A stretch of 64,000 bases of DNA from NCBI GenBank assembly GCA_046733475.1, contig JBKPPF010000055.1, positions 51,809 to 115,808 on the forward strand. The letters are read 5' to 3'. Within the stretch, counting starts at the first letter, position 1, and every line of letters begins with the position of its first letter. A program made the position numbers and the translations under genes. This stretch comes from DATEOR01 sp046733475. GTDB taxonomy: Bacteria; Actinomycetota; Thermoleophilia; Gaiellales; Gaiellaceae. The notes below the pieces were generated by a model. It made no database searches, was not told the DNA's origin, and worked only from the letters and a program-made list of their open reading frames with translations. Positions 39,673 to 47,670 of this stretch are shown here, one piece after another.

Positions 39673-40451
39673 GGCAGGAGCTCCGCCAGTTCGAGGAACT
39701 GCTCGGGGGCGAGCGCCTCGGCGCGGATGTCCGGCTGCAGCCCGAGCTTCTCCAGCGCCGATTCGGCGTCCGGCCTGCCGCCACGGGAGAGCTCGAGCGA
39801 GTTGAGAAGCGTCTTGCGGCGGTGGGAGAAAGTGCCCTGGACGATTTCCTTGAGGTGCGCGTACTCGGGACCCCAGGTGCGCGTGCGCCTGAAGGCGATG
39901 AGCGCCGAGTCAACATTCGGCGGCGGGCGGAAGACCATGCGCGCAACCGGATGGAAGCCGGTGCGCTCTGCGGTCAGCTGGACGAGCACGGAAACCGCGC
40001 CGTAGCTCTTCGTTCCCGGCACCGCAAAGAAGCGGTCGGCGACCTCCCGCTGCACCATCACGCACCAGAGCTCGACGGCCGGCTGCCCGTCGAGGCTCTC
40101 CACGATCACCGGCGTGGCGATCTGGTACGGCAGGTTGGCGACGAGCTTTGCCGGGGGCGGGTCGAGCGCCTCGAGCGGAAGCGTGAGGGCGTCCCCGAGA
40201 ACGAGCTCAACGTTTTCGCGACCGGCCAGCGCGTCGCGCAGGTGGGGCTCGAGGCTGCGGTCGAGCTCGACGGCGTGAACGAGGCGCACGCGCTCGGCGA
40301 GATACACGGTGAGGACGCCGAGACCGGCGCCGACCTCGAGCACGACGTCTTCGGGCCCGAGCTCCGCGAGGCGGCCCGCGACGCCGAGGATGTTGTCGTC
40401 GACCAGAAAGTGCTGGCCGAGCTCGCGGTTGGGCGCGACGGGGAGCTTCAC
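39669..40451 (-). CDS. rsmA: 16S rRNA dimethyladenosine transferase
   Basis: 260 residues. N6,N6-dimethylates the two adjacent adenines in the 3'-terminal helix of 16S rRNA using SAM. N-terminal RELGQHFLVDDNIL, SAM motif VLEVGAGLGVLT, catalytic motif NLPYQIATPVI, and FRPPPNVDSALIAF then THE C-terminal helical domain (SHRRKTLLNSL). GTG 40451 overlaps the tatD stop (GTGA). Confidence 0.95.
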   Translation of the reverse strand: MKLPVAPNRELGQHFLVDDNILGVAGRLAELGPEDVVLEVGAGLGVLTVYLAERVRLVHAVELDRSLEPHLRDALAGRENVELVLGDALTLPLEALDPPPAKLVANLPYQIATPVIVESLDGQPAVELWCVMVQREVADRFFAVPGTKSYGAVSVLVQLTAERTGFHPVARMVFRPPPNVDSALIAFRRTRTWGPEYAHLKEIVQGTFSHRRKTLLNSLELSRGGRPDAESALEKLGLQPDIRAEALAPEQFLELAELLP

Positions 40452-41197
40452 GTGAGGCCAAAGGCCGCAGTCGCGTTGGAATCGATCGCGCGCTCGAGCT
40501 CGTCCCGGTCTTCGCCCCGCGCCTCGGCCAGGGTCCCGAGGGTATGGACGACATGCGCCGGCTCGTTTCGGCGCCCGCGGACGGGCTGAGGAGAGAGGTA
40601 GGGGCTGTCCGTCTCGGCCAGGATGCGGTCGGCGGGGACGCGTTTGGCGGCGGTGCGGAGCTCGGCGGCCGTCGGGTAGGTGACGTTGCCCGCGAACGAG
40701 ACGAACCAACCGCGCTCGAGCGCAGGGCCGAGCAGGCGGAGGGACGAGAAGCAGTGCAGCACGACGCGCGCATCCTCGGGGAGGGCAGTGAGCACAGCCA
40801 GGGTCTCGTCATCGGCCGCGCGGGTGTGGATCACGATCGGCTTGCCGGTCGCGACGGCGAGCTCGGCCTGGGTGCGGAAGAGCTCGAGCTGGCGATCGTG
40901 AGGCGCGTAGTCGCGGAAATGGTCGAGTCCGGTCTCCCCCACGGCGACCGCCTTCGGGTGGTCGAGCAGGCTCGCGAGCTCGTCGACCTCGGCCGGGCCC
41001 GCCGTCGCCGCCTCGTGCGGGTGGAGCCCGAGCGAGACGAATACGCCCTTCTCCCGAGCGGCGAGCGCGAGCGCTGCACGGCAGGAGTCGAGCGTCGTAC
41101 CGATCGTGACCACCCGATCGACACCCGCTTCACGGGCCCGTGCAAGCGCCTCGGTCGCGTCGTCGAGAGCGTCCAGGTGCGCGTGCGTGTCGATCAC
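40448..41197 (-). CDS. tatD: TatD-family metal-dependent hydrolase/DNase
   Basis: 249 residues, amidohydrolase-like TIM barrel. Metal ligands: IDTHAHLDAL, VAVGETGLDHFRD, KPIVIHTRAADDET and ILAETDSPYLSP. TatD proteins are 3'-5' exonucleases or deoxyribonucleases. Located immediately after metG, as is common; 6 bp separate them. Confidence 0.94.
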   Translation of the reverse strand: MIDTHAHLDALDDATEALARAREAGVDRVVTIGTTLDSCRAALALAAREKGVFVSLGLHPHEAATAGPAEVDELASLLDHPKAVAVGETGLDHFRDYAPHDRQLELFRTQAELAVATGKPIVIHTRAADDETLAVLTALPEDARVVLHCFSSLRLLGPALERGWFVSFAGNVTYPTAAELRTAAKRVPADRILAETDSPYLSPQPVRGRRNEPAHVVHTLGTLAEARGEDRDELERAIDSNATAAFGLT

Positions 41198-41203
41198 GCC
41201 GGT

Positions 41204-42721
41204 TCAGACTGCCGCGGGCGCGTCAACCCGCGGAAAGAGGGGCTCGGCAGGCGCAATCCCCTCCGCGGCACGGATTTGTCCGGCCCGCGCTCGCACCCAG
41301 TCCAGACTCCCGTCCTGGCCCAGCGCCTCGAGGATGCGCGGCGTCGTCTCGGGGAGATACGGCGCCAGCACGATCGCAAGCACGCGCAAGCCGTCCGCGA
41401 GGTCGGAGAGGACGCGATCGAGCTCGTCCGCCTTGGCATCGTCCTTCGCCAGCTCCCACGGCGCATTCTGCTCCACGTGTCGGTTGAGGGCGCGGACGAC
41501 TTCCCAGATGTCGTCGAGCCCGCCTGTCAGGTCGTACGCATCGAGGCGAGCGACGACCTTCGGCCCCAGGCCGTCGAGCTCGGCCGCCAGCTCCGTTGGG
41601 CCCTGGACGACCGGGATCTTTCCGTCCCGGTAGCGCGCAACCATCGCCGTTGTCCGCGACAGGAGGTTGCCGAGGTCGTTGCCCAGCTCGCGCTCGTACC
41701 GCTCGTGCAACCCATCGACGGAGATGTTCCCGTCCTGCCCGAACGAGGCCGCGCGGAAAAGGTAGTAGCGCACCGCGTCGACCCCGTAGACGTCGATCAG
41801 CTCGAGCGGGTCGATGACGTTCCCGACCGACTTGGACATCTTGCGATCGTCCATCAGCAGATAGCCGTGCACGAAGAGCTGCTTGGGCACGCTGATTCCG
41901 GCGCCCATCAGGAGCGCCGGCCAGATCACGCAGTGGAACTTGAGGATGTCCTTCGCCAGGAGGTGGTGAACCTCCGGCCAGAGCCGTTCGCGGAGGTCCT
42001 CGCCCTCTCGCGCGAAGGCGAGCGCGCTCCAGTAGTTGATGAGAGCGTCGACCCAGACGTAAACGACCTGGTCCGGGTCCCAGGGGACTGAAACGCCCCA
42101 GCGCTGCGTCGCCCGGCTCACGCTGATGTCGTCGAGGCCCTGCTCGATGAAGCTCCGCGCTTCGTTGGCGCGGAACTTTGGCAAGACGAACTCCGGATTC
42201 TCGTCGTAGAGGGCGAGCAGCTTGTCCTGATAGGCGGAAAGACGGAAGAAGTAGTTCTTCTCCTCGACCCACTCCGGCGGAATCCCGTGCTGCGGACACT
42301 TGCCGTCCACGAGTTCTGCCTCGCTATAGAACGACTCGCAGCGGCTGCAGTAGAGCCCGGCATAGACGCCTTCGTAGATCTCGCCGGAGTCGTAGATCCG
42401 CTGCAGAAACTCCTGCACGAGACGCTCGTGCCGCTCGTCGGTGGTGCGGATGAAGAAGTCGTTGGAGACGTTGATCCGCTCCGTCATCTCCATGAACGCG
42501 GCCGCATTCCGGTCGACGAACTCCTTCGGCCCGAGTCCGGCCTCCTCCGCGACCCGCGCGATGTTCGAGCCATGCTCGTCGGTGCCCGTCAGGAAAAACG
42601 TCTCGTCTCCCCGCTGGCGACGGTGGCGCGCGAGTATGTCCGCCGCGATCGTCGTGTACGCATGCCCGACGTGGGGCGTGGCGTTTACGTAATAGATCGG
42701 AGTCGTGATGTAGAAGCGCAC
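41204..42721 (-). CDS. metG: Methionyl-tRNA synthetase
   Basis: 505 residues from GTG 42721. Class I signature ATPHVGHAYTT (HIGH variant), zinc-domain CSRCESFYSE ... KCPQHG, and MDDRKMSKSVGN (KMSKS). It is the short form without a C-terminal tRNA-binding domain. Charges tRNA-Met. TTG at 42730 is an alternative start, but TATGAT (42730-42735) lies 8 nt before the GTG, fitting the leaderless pattern. Its upstream region is shared with the AbrB gene and the end of the M23-like frame. Confidence 0.95.
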   Translation of the reverse strand: MRFYITTPIYYVNATPHVGHAYTTIAADILARHRRQRGDETFFLTGTDEHGSNIARVAEEAGLGPKEFVDRNAAAFMEMTERINVSNDFFIRTTDERHERLVQEFLQRIYDSGEIYEGVYAGLYCSRCESFYSEAELVDGKCPQHGIPPEWVEEKNYFFRLSAYQDKLLALYDENPEFVLPKFRANEARSFIEQGLDDISVSRATQRWGVSVPWDPDQVVYVWVDALINYWSALAFAREGEDLRERLWPEVHHLLAKDILKFHCVIWPALLMGAGISVPKQLFVHGYLLMDDRKMSKSVGNVIDPLELIDVYGVDAVRYYLFRAASFGQDGNISVDGLHERYERELGNDLGNLLSRTTAMVARYRDGKIPVVQGPTELAAELDGLGPKVVARLDAYDLTGGLDDIWEVVRALNRHVEQNAPWELAKDDAKADELDRVLSDLADGLRVLAIVLAPYLPETTPRILEALGQDGSLDWVRARAGQIRAAEGIAPAEPLFPRVDAPAAV

Positions 42722-42729
42722 GCACGGCA

Positions 42730-42735
42730 ATCATA
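42730..42735 (-). promoter_or_regulatory. -10 box (TATGAT) of metG
   Basis: Reads TATGAT on the minus strand, 8 nt before GTG 42721. Close to the sigma-70 consensus. Confidence 0.5.
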
Positions 42736-44002
42736 CGAAGGACTCCACGCGGGTCCGCAGCCCCGAATGATGGTTAGAAATGGCAAAGTGGGGGGACGTG
42801 TTTCGTTGAGTCCGCCGCAAACGAAAGGCCGAGAGACGTTGGGGTCGAACGGAGCCACAGAGCGCCCGGTGAAAGAGCGCTCCATGAGGGGGGCAACGAA
42901 GACGGGGATCATCCGCCACATCGACGACCTGGGCAGGATCGTCATCCCCATCGAGATCCGGAAGCGCTTCTCGCTCGCCGAGAAGGATCCGCTCGAGATC
43001 TCGGTGAAGGACGACGTCATCCTCCTGTCCAAGCCGCAGACGGTCTGCGTCTTCTGTGGGCGCCGCAACTCCCTGCAGGAACACCGCGGGCGTGCTGTAT
43101 GCCGCAACTGCGTCACCGAACTCGCGGCGGCGGCGGGCTAGCCCGACGCAGAGCGCCCCGAGCCCGAGCAGCGCCGCGAGTCCTGCCGCCGCCAAGGCGG
43201 TGCGTGGGCCTGTCGCGGCTGCCGCACCCGCGGTTTCCGCGGTAGGGGCCGCCGCGTCCAGCACCGTCGGCGCGGGGAGGGAGATGAGGCGCCACGGGGC
43301 CTCGGGTGGCCGGGCGGCTCTCGCAAGGCCGGGTGACCTGATGACGCCTTCCGTAGGCGGATGTCGAACCTCCGACGGCCGCCGTGACGCATGCGCCCGT
43401 GGCGCCATCTGCGTCTCCGCAGCCGGCTCGACGCTCGGCTCCTCAACAGCCGCTGCCGGTGCGGCGTGGCTGTGGTGCCTCGACACTGAGCCGTGTGCGG
43501 GCGCCGGGGCGGGATCGGGCTCGTCGGGTGTTTGCTCTTCCGGCGCCAGAGCAGGCGTCAACGGCGGCAGCAACCCGAGCGGATCGACATAGCCGTTCGG
43601 CTCGTCCGCCTTGCGTACGCCGAGATACACATACGGCTCGCTCGCGTCTCCGATCGACCCGACGACGTTTCCCTCCCCCACCGCTAGACCCCGGAAGACG
43701 GAGGTCGAACCGAGGCGCTGCAGCGTCACGGCGTACCCGTCGGCGGTGCGAATCGTGATCGTCTTCCCGCCGGTCGGAACGGTGCCGGCGAAGCTGATCG
43801 TTCCGGCTGCCGGCGCACGCACCGGCGTCCCGGCGGGAGCGGCGATGTCGATGCCGCGGTGCTGGCCGCCGGCATAGGGGTCGTCACCAAGGACGAAGGG
43901 TCGAAGCACCGGCCCGTCGACGGGCCAGGCCCAGGCGAGCGCGGGCTGCACGCCGACCTGGAGCGCGACGACGACCGGAAGCAGCAAGGCGAATCCTTTC
44001 AT
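42731..44002 (-). CDS. LytM/M23-like protein with missing catalytic His; frame runs antisense through AbrB gene
   Basis: Signal peptide (MKGFALLLPVVVALQVGVQPALA), then an M23-like beta domain: HRGIDIAAPAGTPVRAP keeps the HxxxD metal pair. The second histidine motif (family LHFEV/HLGVR) is YVYLGVR, and the YGHL motif is LQRLG. It is probably non-catalytic, perhaps a cell-wall binder. A Pro/Ala-rich linker follows, then a membrane anchor near residue 285 (LAALLGLGALCVGL). The frame then stays open for 411 bp antisense to the AbrB gene, giving 423 residues. The real protein probably ends near 43138. Confidence 0.65.
   Translation of the reverse strand: MKGFALLLPVVVALQVGVQPALAWAWPVDGPVLRPFVLGDDPYAGGQHRGIDIAAPAGTPVRAPAAGTISFAGTVPTGGKTITIRTADGYAVTLQRLGSTSVFRGLAVGEGNVVGSIGDASEPYVYLGVRKADEPNGYVDPLGLLPPLTPALAPEEQTPDEPDPAPAPAHGSVSRHHSHAAPAAAVEEPSVEPAAETQMAPRAHASRRPSEVRHPPTEGVIRSPGLARAARPPEAPWRLISLPAPTVLDAAAPTAETAGAAAATGPRTALAAAGLAALLGLGALCVGLARRRREFGDAVAAYSTPAVFLQGVAAPTEDADRLRLGQEDDVVLHRDLERILLGEREALPDLDGDDDPAQVVDVADDPRLRCPPHGALFHRALCGSVRPQRLSAFRLRRTQRNTSPHFAISNHHSGLRTRVESFV
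42801..42826. promoter_or_regulatory. Inverted repeat upstream of AbrB gene
   Basis: TTTCGTT and AACGAAA separated by 12 nt, about 60 bp upstream of the AbrB ATG. A candidate autoregulatory site or hairpin. Confidence 0.3.
42884..43141 (+). CDS. AbrB/SpoVT-type transcriptional regulator with zinc ribbon
   Basis: 85 residues from ATG 42884 (GTG 42869 is an alternative). Swapped-hairpin AbrB DNA-binding domain: GIIRHIDDLGRIVIPIEIRK (residues 8-27), DPLEISVKDDVILLSK. C-terminal Cys pairs at 55/58 and 73/76 (CVFCG ... CRNC) form a zinc ribbon, as in some Firmicutes AbrB/SpoVT proteins. Probably a dimeric transition-state-type regulator. The gene is wholly antisense to the extended M23-like frame and divergent from metG. 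Confidence 0.85.
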   Translation: MRGATKTGIIRHIDDLGRIVIPIEIRKRFSLAEKDPLEISVKDDVILLSKPQTVCVFCGRRNSLQEHRGRAVCRNCVTELAAAAG

Positions 44003-44041
44003 CGCCGCTCCTCCTCGTTGTCAAGTTTGTGAACGAGAACG

Positions 44042-44071
44042 AGCGTAGCAAGGCGGCAGTCCCGTTGTCAA
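44042..44071 (-). promoter_or_regulatory. Sigma-70-type promoter of M23-like gene
   Basis: Minus strand TTGACA (44066-44071), 18-nt spacer, TACGCT (44042-44047). The start codon at 44002 then has a leader of about 33 nt with GAGGAG. A second TTGACA lies just before the gene. Confidence 0.6.
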
Positions 44072-44097
44072 CGGAGGCTACAGTGGTCTTCGTCGAA

Positions 44098-44907
44098 CTA
44101 CAGTGACCTTTTGTAAAGCTTGTTGCGCGGGATTCCGGTCAGCCGCGAGACGAGATCGGTGGCCTGGCGCCGCGGAAGGCCCGCCTCGACGAGCTCGACA
44201 ACTGCGGCGAGCGCGTCCTCCTCGGGGACCGAAGAGCCGTCTGCCGCCGCCGGCCCCAGGACAAGCGTTATCTCGCCCTTCGGCGCCTCCTTGAACTGCG
44301 ACGCAACTTCGCTCGCAGAACCGCGAACGACCTCCTCGAAGCGCTTTGTCAGCTCGCGGCAGACGGCGACTGGGCGCTCGGGATCAGCCTCCGCAAGCGA
44401 GCGCAGCGACCCTGCGAGCCGTCTGGGCGACTCGAACGCCACGACCGGGCCGCTCCAGCGCGCGGTCTCCTCCCACAGGCGGTCGAGCGCCTCCCGCCCC
44501 CGCGGCAGATACCCCACGAACGAGTAGCGCTCCCCGACGAGCCCGCTGGCGACAAGGGCGGTCTCGACTGCGGAGGGCCCCGGAAGCACGGTCACATCGA
44601 GCCCACGGTCGATCGCCGCGGAGATGAGCCGCGCCCCGGGGTCGTTCACGCCCGGGAGGCCTGCGTCGCTCGCGAGCGCGACCTTCTCCCCCGCGTCGAG
44701 CCGCGGCAGCAGCTCGTCGACGCGCTTCGCCTCGTTGTGGCGGTGGTAGCTGACGAGGTTGGCCTGGATCCCGTGACGGTCGAGGAGCGTCCGCGTTCGG
44801 CGCGTGTCCTCGCAGAGCACGAGATCGGCCTCGCCGAGCTCACGCAAGACCCGCAGCGTGACGTCCTCGAGGTTGCCGATCGGCGTCGCGCAGACGACGA
44901 GCGGCAT
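44098..44907 (-). CDS. rsmI: 16S rRNA (cytidine-1402-2'-O)-methyltransferase
   Basis: 269 residues, tetrapyrrole-methylase fold. Signature VVCATPIGNLEDVTLR, CEDTRRTRTLLDRHGI, VALASDAGLPGVNDPG and VLPGPSAVETALVASGL. The C-terminal region ends LTGIPRNKLYKRSL, as in RsmI. Uses SAM. ATG 44907 has a good GGAAGGGG ribosome-binding site. Confidence 0.95.
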   Translation of the reverse strand: MPLVVCATPIGNLEDVTLRVLRELGEADLVLCEDTRRTRTLLDRHGIQANLVSYHRHNEAKRVDELLPRLDAGEKVALASDAGLPGVNDPGARLISAAIDRGLDVTVLPGPSAVETALVASGLVGERYSFVGYLPRGREALDRLWEETARWSGPVVAFESPRRLAGSLRSLAEADPERPVAVCRELTKRFEEVVRGSASEVASQFKEAPKGEITLVLGPAAADGSSVPEEDALAAVVELVEAGLPRRQATDLVSRLTGIPRNKLYKRSL

Positions 44908-44959
44908 CAGTACCCCTTCCGGTAATGCTGCCCCGCATCGTGTATTGCCTGGAGGGGCA

Positions 44960-45913
44960 CTACTCCCGGTGCAGCGCCTCGAAGCCGACGAGGCCCGCAC
45001 CGATGAGGCCCGCCTCGGCACCGAGCAGAACCGGGACGATCTTCACCTCGTCCCGCGCGGGCGAGAGCGCGCGCTCTGCCACGACCCTCCGGGCCGGCTC
45101 GAAGAGGAGCTCTCCCGCGCGAGCGAAGCCGCCGCCGATCACTACGAGCTCTGGGTTGAAGATGTTGACCAGGCTCGCAATGCCCACGCCGAGATGAAAG
45201 CCGACGTGAGCGAGCACGTCGCGCGCATCGCCCGGGCCCTGCCCGGCGAGCTCGACGGCGAGGCGCGCGTCCACGGTCTTGCCCTCGGCGGCAGCGCGCC
45301 CGAGATCCCCTTCGGGCTTCTGCTCGGCGGCCTCGCGCGCGTAGCCGTCCGCGGCCGTTCCCGATGCCAGTGCCTCGAGATGGCCGCGTCCGGGGCAGCG
45401 GCCCTGGCATGGAGGGCCGTGGAGGTCGAGAGTGATGTGGCCGAGCTCCGCTCCGGCGCCGGTCGCGCCGCGGTAGAGGTTGCCGTTGAGAATGAGGCCG
45501 CCCCCCACTCCCGTCCCGAGGGTGAGCATGACCATGTGCTGGGAGCCACGCCCGGCCCCGTAGCGGTGCTCGGCGAGCGCCGCGGCGTTCGCGTCGTTCT
45601 CGATCGCGACGGGCACGCCGAACCGCTTGGCCAGCCGGTCGCGGAGTGGCACGTCCGAGAGCGGAATGTTGACGGAGTCGATCGCCTCTCCCCGGCGCTG
45701 GTCGATAGTCGAAGGAATACCGATCCCGATCCCGCCGATGTCGTCCTGCATGAAGCCCTCGATGGCCTCGTCGACCTGCGTGAGAACGGCCTCTTCGCTG
45801 CTCGTGTCGGTCTGGCTGACGACCCGCTTCTCGACGACACCTTCGTCGTCGACGACCCCTGAAAGCAGCTTCGTGCCCCCGAGGTCGAGTGCGATCACAC
45901 GGGAGGAAGCCAC
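44960..45913 (-). CDS. ROK-family sugar kinase, probably glucokinase
   Basis: 317 residues. ATP-binding ALDLGGTKLLSGVV, sugar-binding AIENDANAAALAEH, TLGTGVGGGLI, and the ROK zinc region as CQGRCPGRGHLEAL (the third Cys of the usual CxCGxxGC is His). Typically phosphorylates glucose to glucose-6-phosphate. GTG at 45913 has a TAGCCT box 6 nt upstream, back to back with the LCP promoter. Confidence 0.9.
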   Translation of the reverse strand: MASSRVIALDLGGTKLLSGVVDDEGVVEKRVVSQTDTSSEEAVLTQVDEAIEGFMQDDIGGIGIGIPSTIDQRRGEAIDSVNIPLSDVPLRDRLAKRFGVPVAIENDANAAALAEHRYGAGRGSQHMVMLTLGTGVGGGLILNGNLYRGATGAGAELGHITLDLHGPPCQGRCPGRGHLEALASGTAADGYAREAAEQKPEGDLGRAAAEGKTVDARLAVELAGQGPGDARDVLAHVGFHLGVGIASLVNIFNPELVVIGGGFARAGELLFEPARRVVAERALSPARDEVKIVPVLLGAEAGLIGAGLVGFEALHRE

Positions 45914-45919
45914 AGGCTC

Positions 45920-45932
45920 AGGCTACGATACT
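45920..45932. promoter_or_regulatory. Back-to-back -10 boxes for ROK kinase and LCP gene
   Basis: Minus strand TAGCCT (45920-45925) is 6 nt before GTG 45913. Plus strand GATACT (45927-45932) is 7 nt before GTG 45940. Both genes appear leaderless from one 26-bp gap. Confidence 0.5.
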
Positions 45933-45939
45933 CGGTCGC

Positions 45940-47118
45940 GTGCCGCCCAAGGACAAGCCGTACCGCATCTACCGCGGAGGGAGAGTAAAGGGCCCGATCC
46001 GGCCCGAGTCGCCGAAGTCCGACCGCAAGGCCGGCAAGGACAAAGCGAACGGACCCGAGCCCCGCGAGTACCGCGGACCAAAGACCGCCAGAGAGAGGCG
46101 CGGCTGGGTCCGGCCTGTCGCCGGGATTCTGGTGGGCCTCCTTGTCCTGGCCATGGTCTGGGGAGTGCTGGGCTTCCTCGCGTTCCGCAGCGGCGTCAAG
46201 GAGGCGAACAAGAAGCTCGACCCGCGCGCGGAGCGGGCGCTCGCGCCGCAGGACGGCATCATGCTCTCCAATCCCAGCAACATCCTCGTGCTCGGCGCCG
46301 ACAACGGCTCCAAGTCGAGACAGGGATCGGTCGCACGCTCGGACTCGATCATGGTCGTGCATACGGATCCCGACAAGCACCGGATAGCGCTCCTCTCCAT
46401 TCCCCGTGACCTGCGCGTGGACATCCCGGGGCACGGCGAGGACAAGATCAACGCGGCCTTCGCGTACGGGGGCCCCACGCTCGCCATCAAGACCGTGCAG
46501 AGCGTCACCGGCCTCCCCATCAACCACGTCGTCGTCGTCGATTTCGGCACCTTCGACGAGGTGATCGACGCCCTCGGCGGAGTCTCGATCGACGTCCCTA
46601 AGCGGATTCTCTCGAACAAGTTCGAGTGTCCGTTCGGGACGGAGGCGCGCTGCGACCGCTGGAAGGGCTGGCGGTTCAAGAAGGGCGAGCAGACGATGAG
46701 CGGCAAGCGCGCGTTGATCTACGCGCGGATCCGCGAGAACCAGCTCGACCCGCAGGAGTCCGACATCACGCGCGGCGAGCGCCAGCAGGCGGTCGTCTCC
46801 GCGATGGCCGACAAGATCGTCAGCTTCACGGAGTACCTCAAGGCGCCCTTCAACGGCGACGACATCACGAAGCCGCTCGCGACCGACCTCTCCGCCGCGC
46901 AGATCCTCGAGCTGTCCTGGATCAAGTTCCGCACGCCGTCGAACGGGAAGCTGAAGTGCCGCCTCGGCGGACTGGCCTCGAACATCGGCGGGATCGACTA
47001 CATCGTCGGGACCGAGGAGAACGTCTCGGTGATCGCGATGGTGACGGGGCAGAGCGCGCCGCAGCCGCCCAAGCCCGCGTCCGGGCCGTACGGCCCCGGC
47101 TGCATCGTCGGCGGGTAG
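45940..47118 (+). CDS. LytR-CpsA-Psr (LCP) family cell-wall glycopolymer transferase
   Basis: 392 residues. A basic cytoplasmic tail precedes a membrane segment at 59-82 and an LCP domain: NILVLGADNGS, RSDSIMVVHTDPD, ALLSIPRDLRVDIPG, INAAFAYGGP and a C-terminal half with RALIYARIRENQ then DITRGERQQAV. The conserved Arg/Asp residues that bind the pyrophosphate-lipid are present. LCP enzymes ligate glycopolymers to peptidoglycan. A Pro-rich tail ends the protein. Confidence 0.93.
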   Translation: MPPKDKPYRIYRGGRVKGPIRPESPKSDRKAGKDKANGPEPREYRGPKTARERRGWVRPVAGILVGLLVLAMVWGVLGFLAFRSGVKEANKKLDPRAERALAPQDGIMLSNPSNILVLGADNGSKSRQGSVARSDSIMVVHTDPDKHRIALLSIPRDLRVDIPGHGEDKINAAFAYGGPTLAIKTVQSVTGLPINHVVVVDFGTFDEVIDALGGVSIDVPKRILSNKFECPFGTEARCDRWKGWRFKKGEQTMSGKRALIYARIRENQLDPQESDITRGERQQAVVSAMADKIVSFTEYLKAPFNGDDITKPLATDLSAAQILELSWIKFRTPSNGKLKCRLGGLASNIGGIDYIVGTEENVSVIAMVTGQSAPQPPKPASGPYGPGCIVGG

Positions 47119-47135
47119 CGAGTAGCGTCCCGTCC

Positions 47136-47354
47136 GTGGAAGAAGAGCAGCCCGTCGTCCTGGCCGTCGTCCCCGGAGCGACCGAAGCCGAGGTGGTCTG
47201 CGGCTTGCTCCGGGCCAACGGCATCGAGTGCGGCTATCGGGACACCGATGCGGTCGACTCCGCGCTCGAGGATTTCATGACCTCGGGGCCGCGCGAGATC
47301 CTCGTCCACGAGGCGGATCTCGAAGCGGCGCGGGCGCTCCTGCCCGAGTCCTAG
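47136..47354 (+). CDS. DUF2007-like small protein
   Basis: 72 residues, putative signal-transducing DUF2007: VVPGATEAEVVCGLLRANGI, ECGYRDTD and PREILVHEADLEAARALLPE. Leaderless: TAGCGT at 47123-47128, 7 nt before GTG. Its TAG stop shares the tetramer CTAG with the convergent fmdB stop. Confidence 0.75.
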   Translation: MEEEQPVVLAVVPGATEAEVVCGLLRANGIECGYRDTDAVDSALEDFMTSGPREILVHEADLEAARALLPES

Positions 47355-47641
47355 GCCTCGGCGGCCTTCTTCTCGGACTTCTTGTCGCCCTGCTTGTCCG
47401 GCTTCGAGCTTGAGCTGTCCTTCTTGTCCCCCGAGTCCGACTTGTCGGATTTGTCGCCGTCGCGCTTGCCGTAGTCGGTCTTGTAGAACCCGGAGCCTTT
47501 GAAGTGGAGCGCAGCGGGGTAAAGCACCTTCTCGAGCGGGCTCTCACCGCAGATCTGGCACTCTGACGGAGGCGGATCCGTCATCCGCTGGAACAGCTCG
47601 AAGGTGTGCCCGTTTGGGCATCTGTATTCGTAGATCGGCAT
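47351..47641 (-). CDS. FmdB-type zinc ribbon protein with charged tail
   Basis: 96 residues. MPIYEYRCPNGHTFELFQRM, then CQICGE, gives the FmdB zinc ribbon, though the first pair is Cys8/His12 rather than Cys-Cys. HFKGSGFYKTDYGK ends the conserved domain. From about residue 58 the protein is a low-complexity Lys/Asp/Ser tail (KSDKSDSGDKKDSSSSKPDK). Proposed regulatory role in the family; not established. Confidence 0.88.
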   Translation of the reverse strand: MPIYEYRCPNGHTFELFQRMTDPPPSECQICGESPLEKVLYPAALHFKGSGFYKTDYGKRDGDKSDKSDSGDKKDSSSSKPDKQGDKKSEKKAAEA

Positions 47642-47670
47642 CGAAAGAAAGGCCCGGTTTGCGGGAGGAA

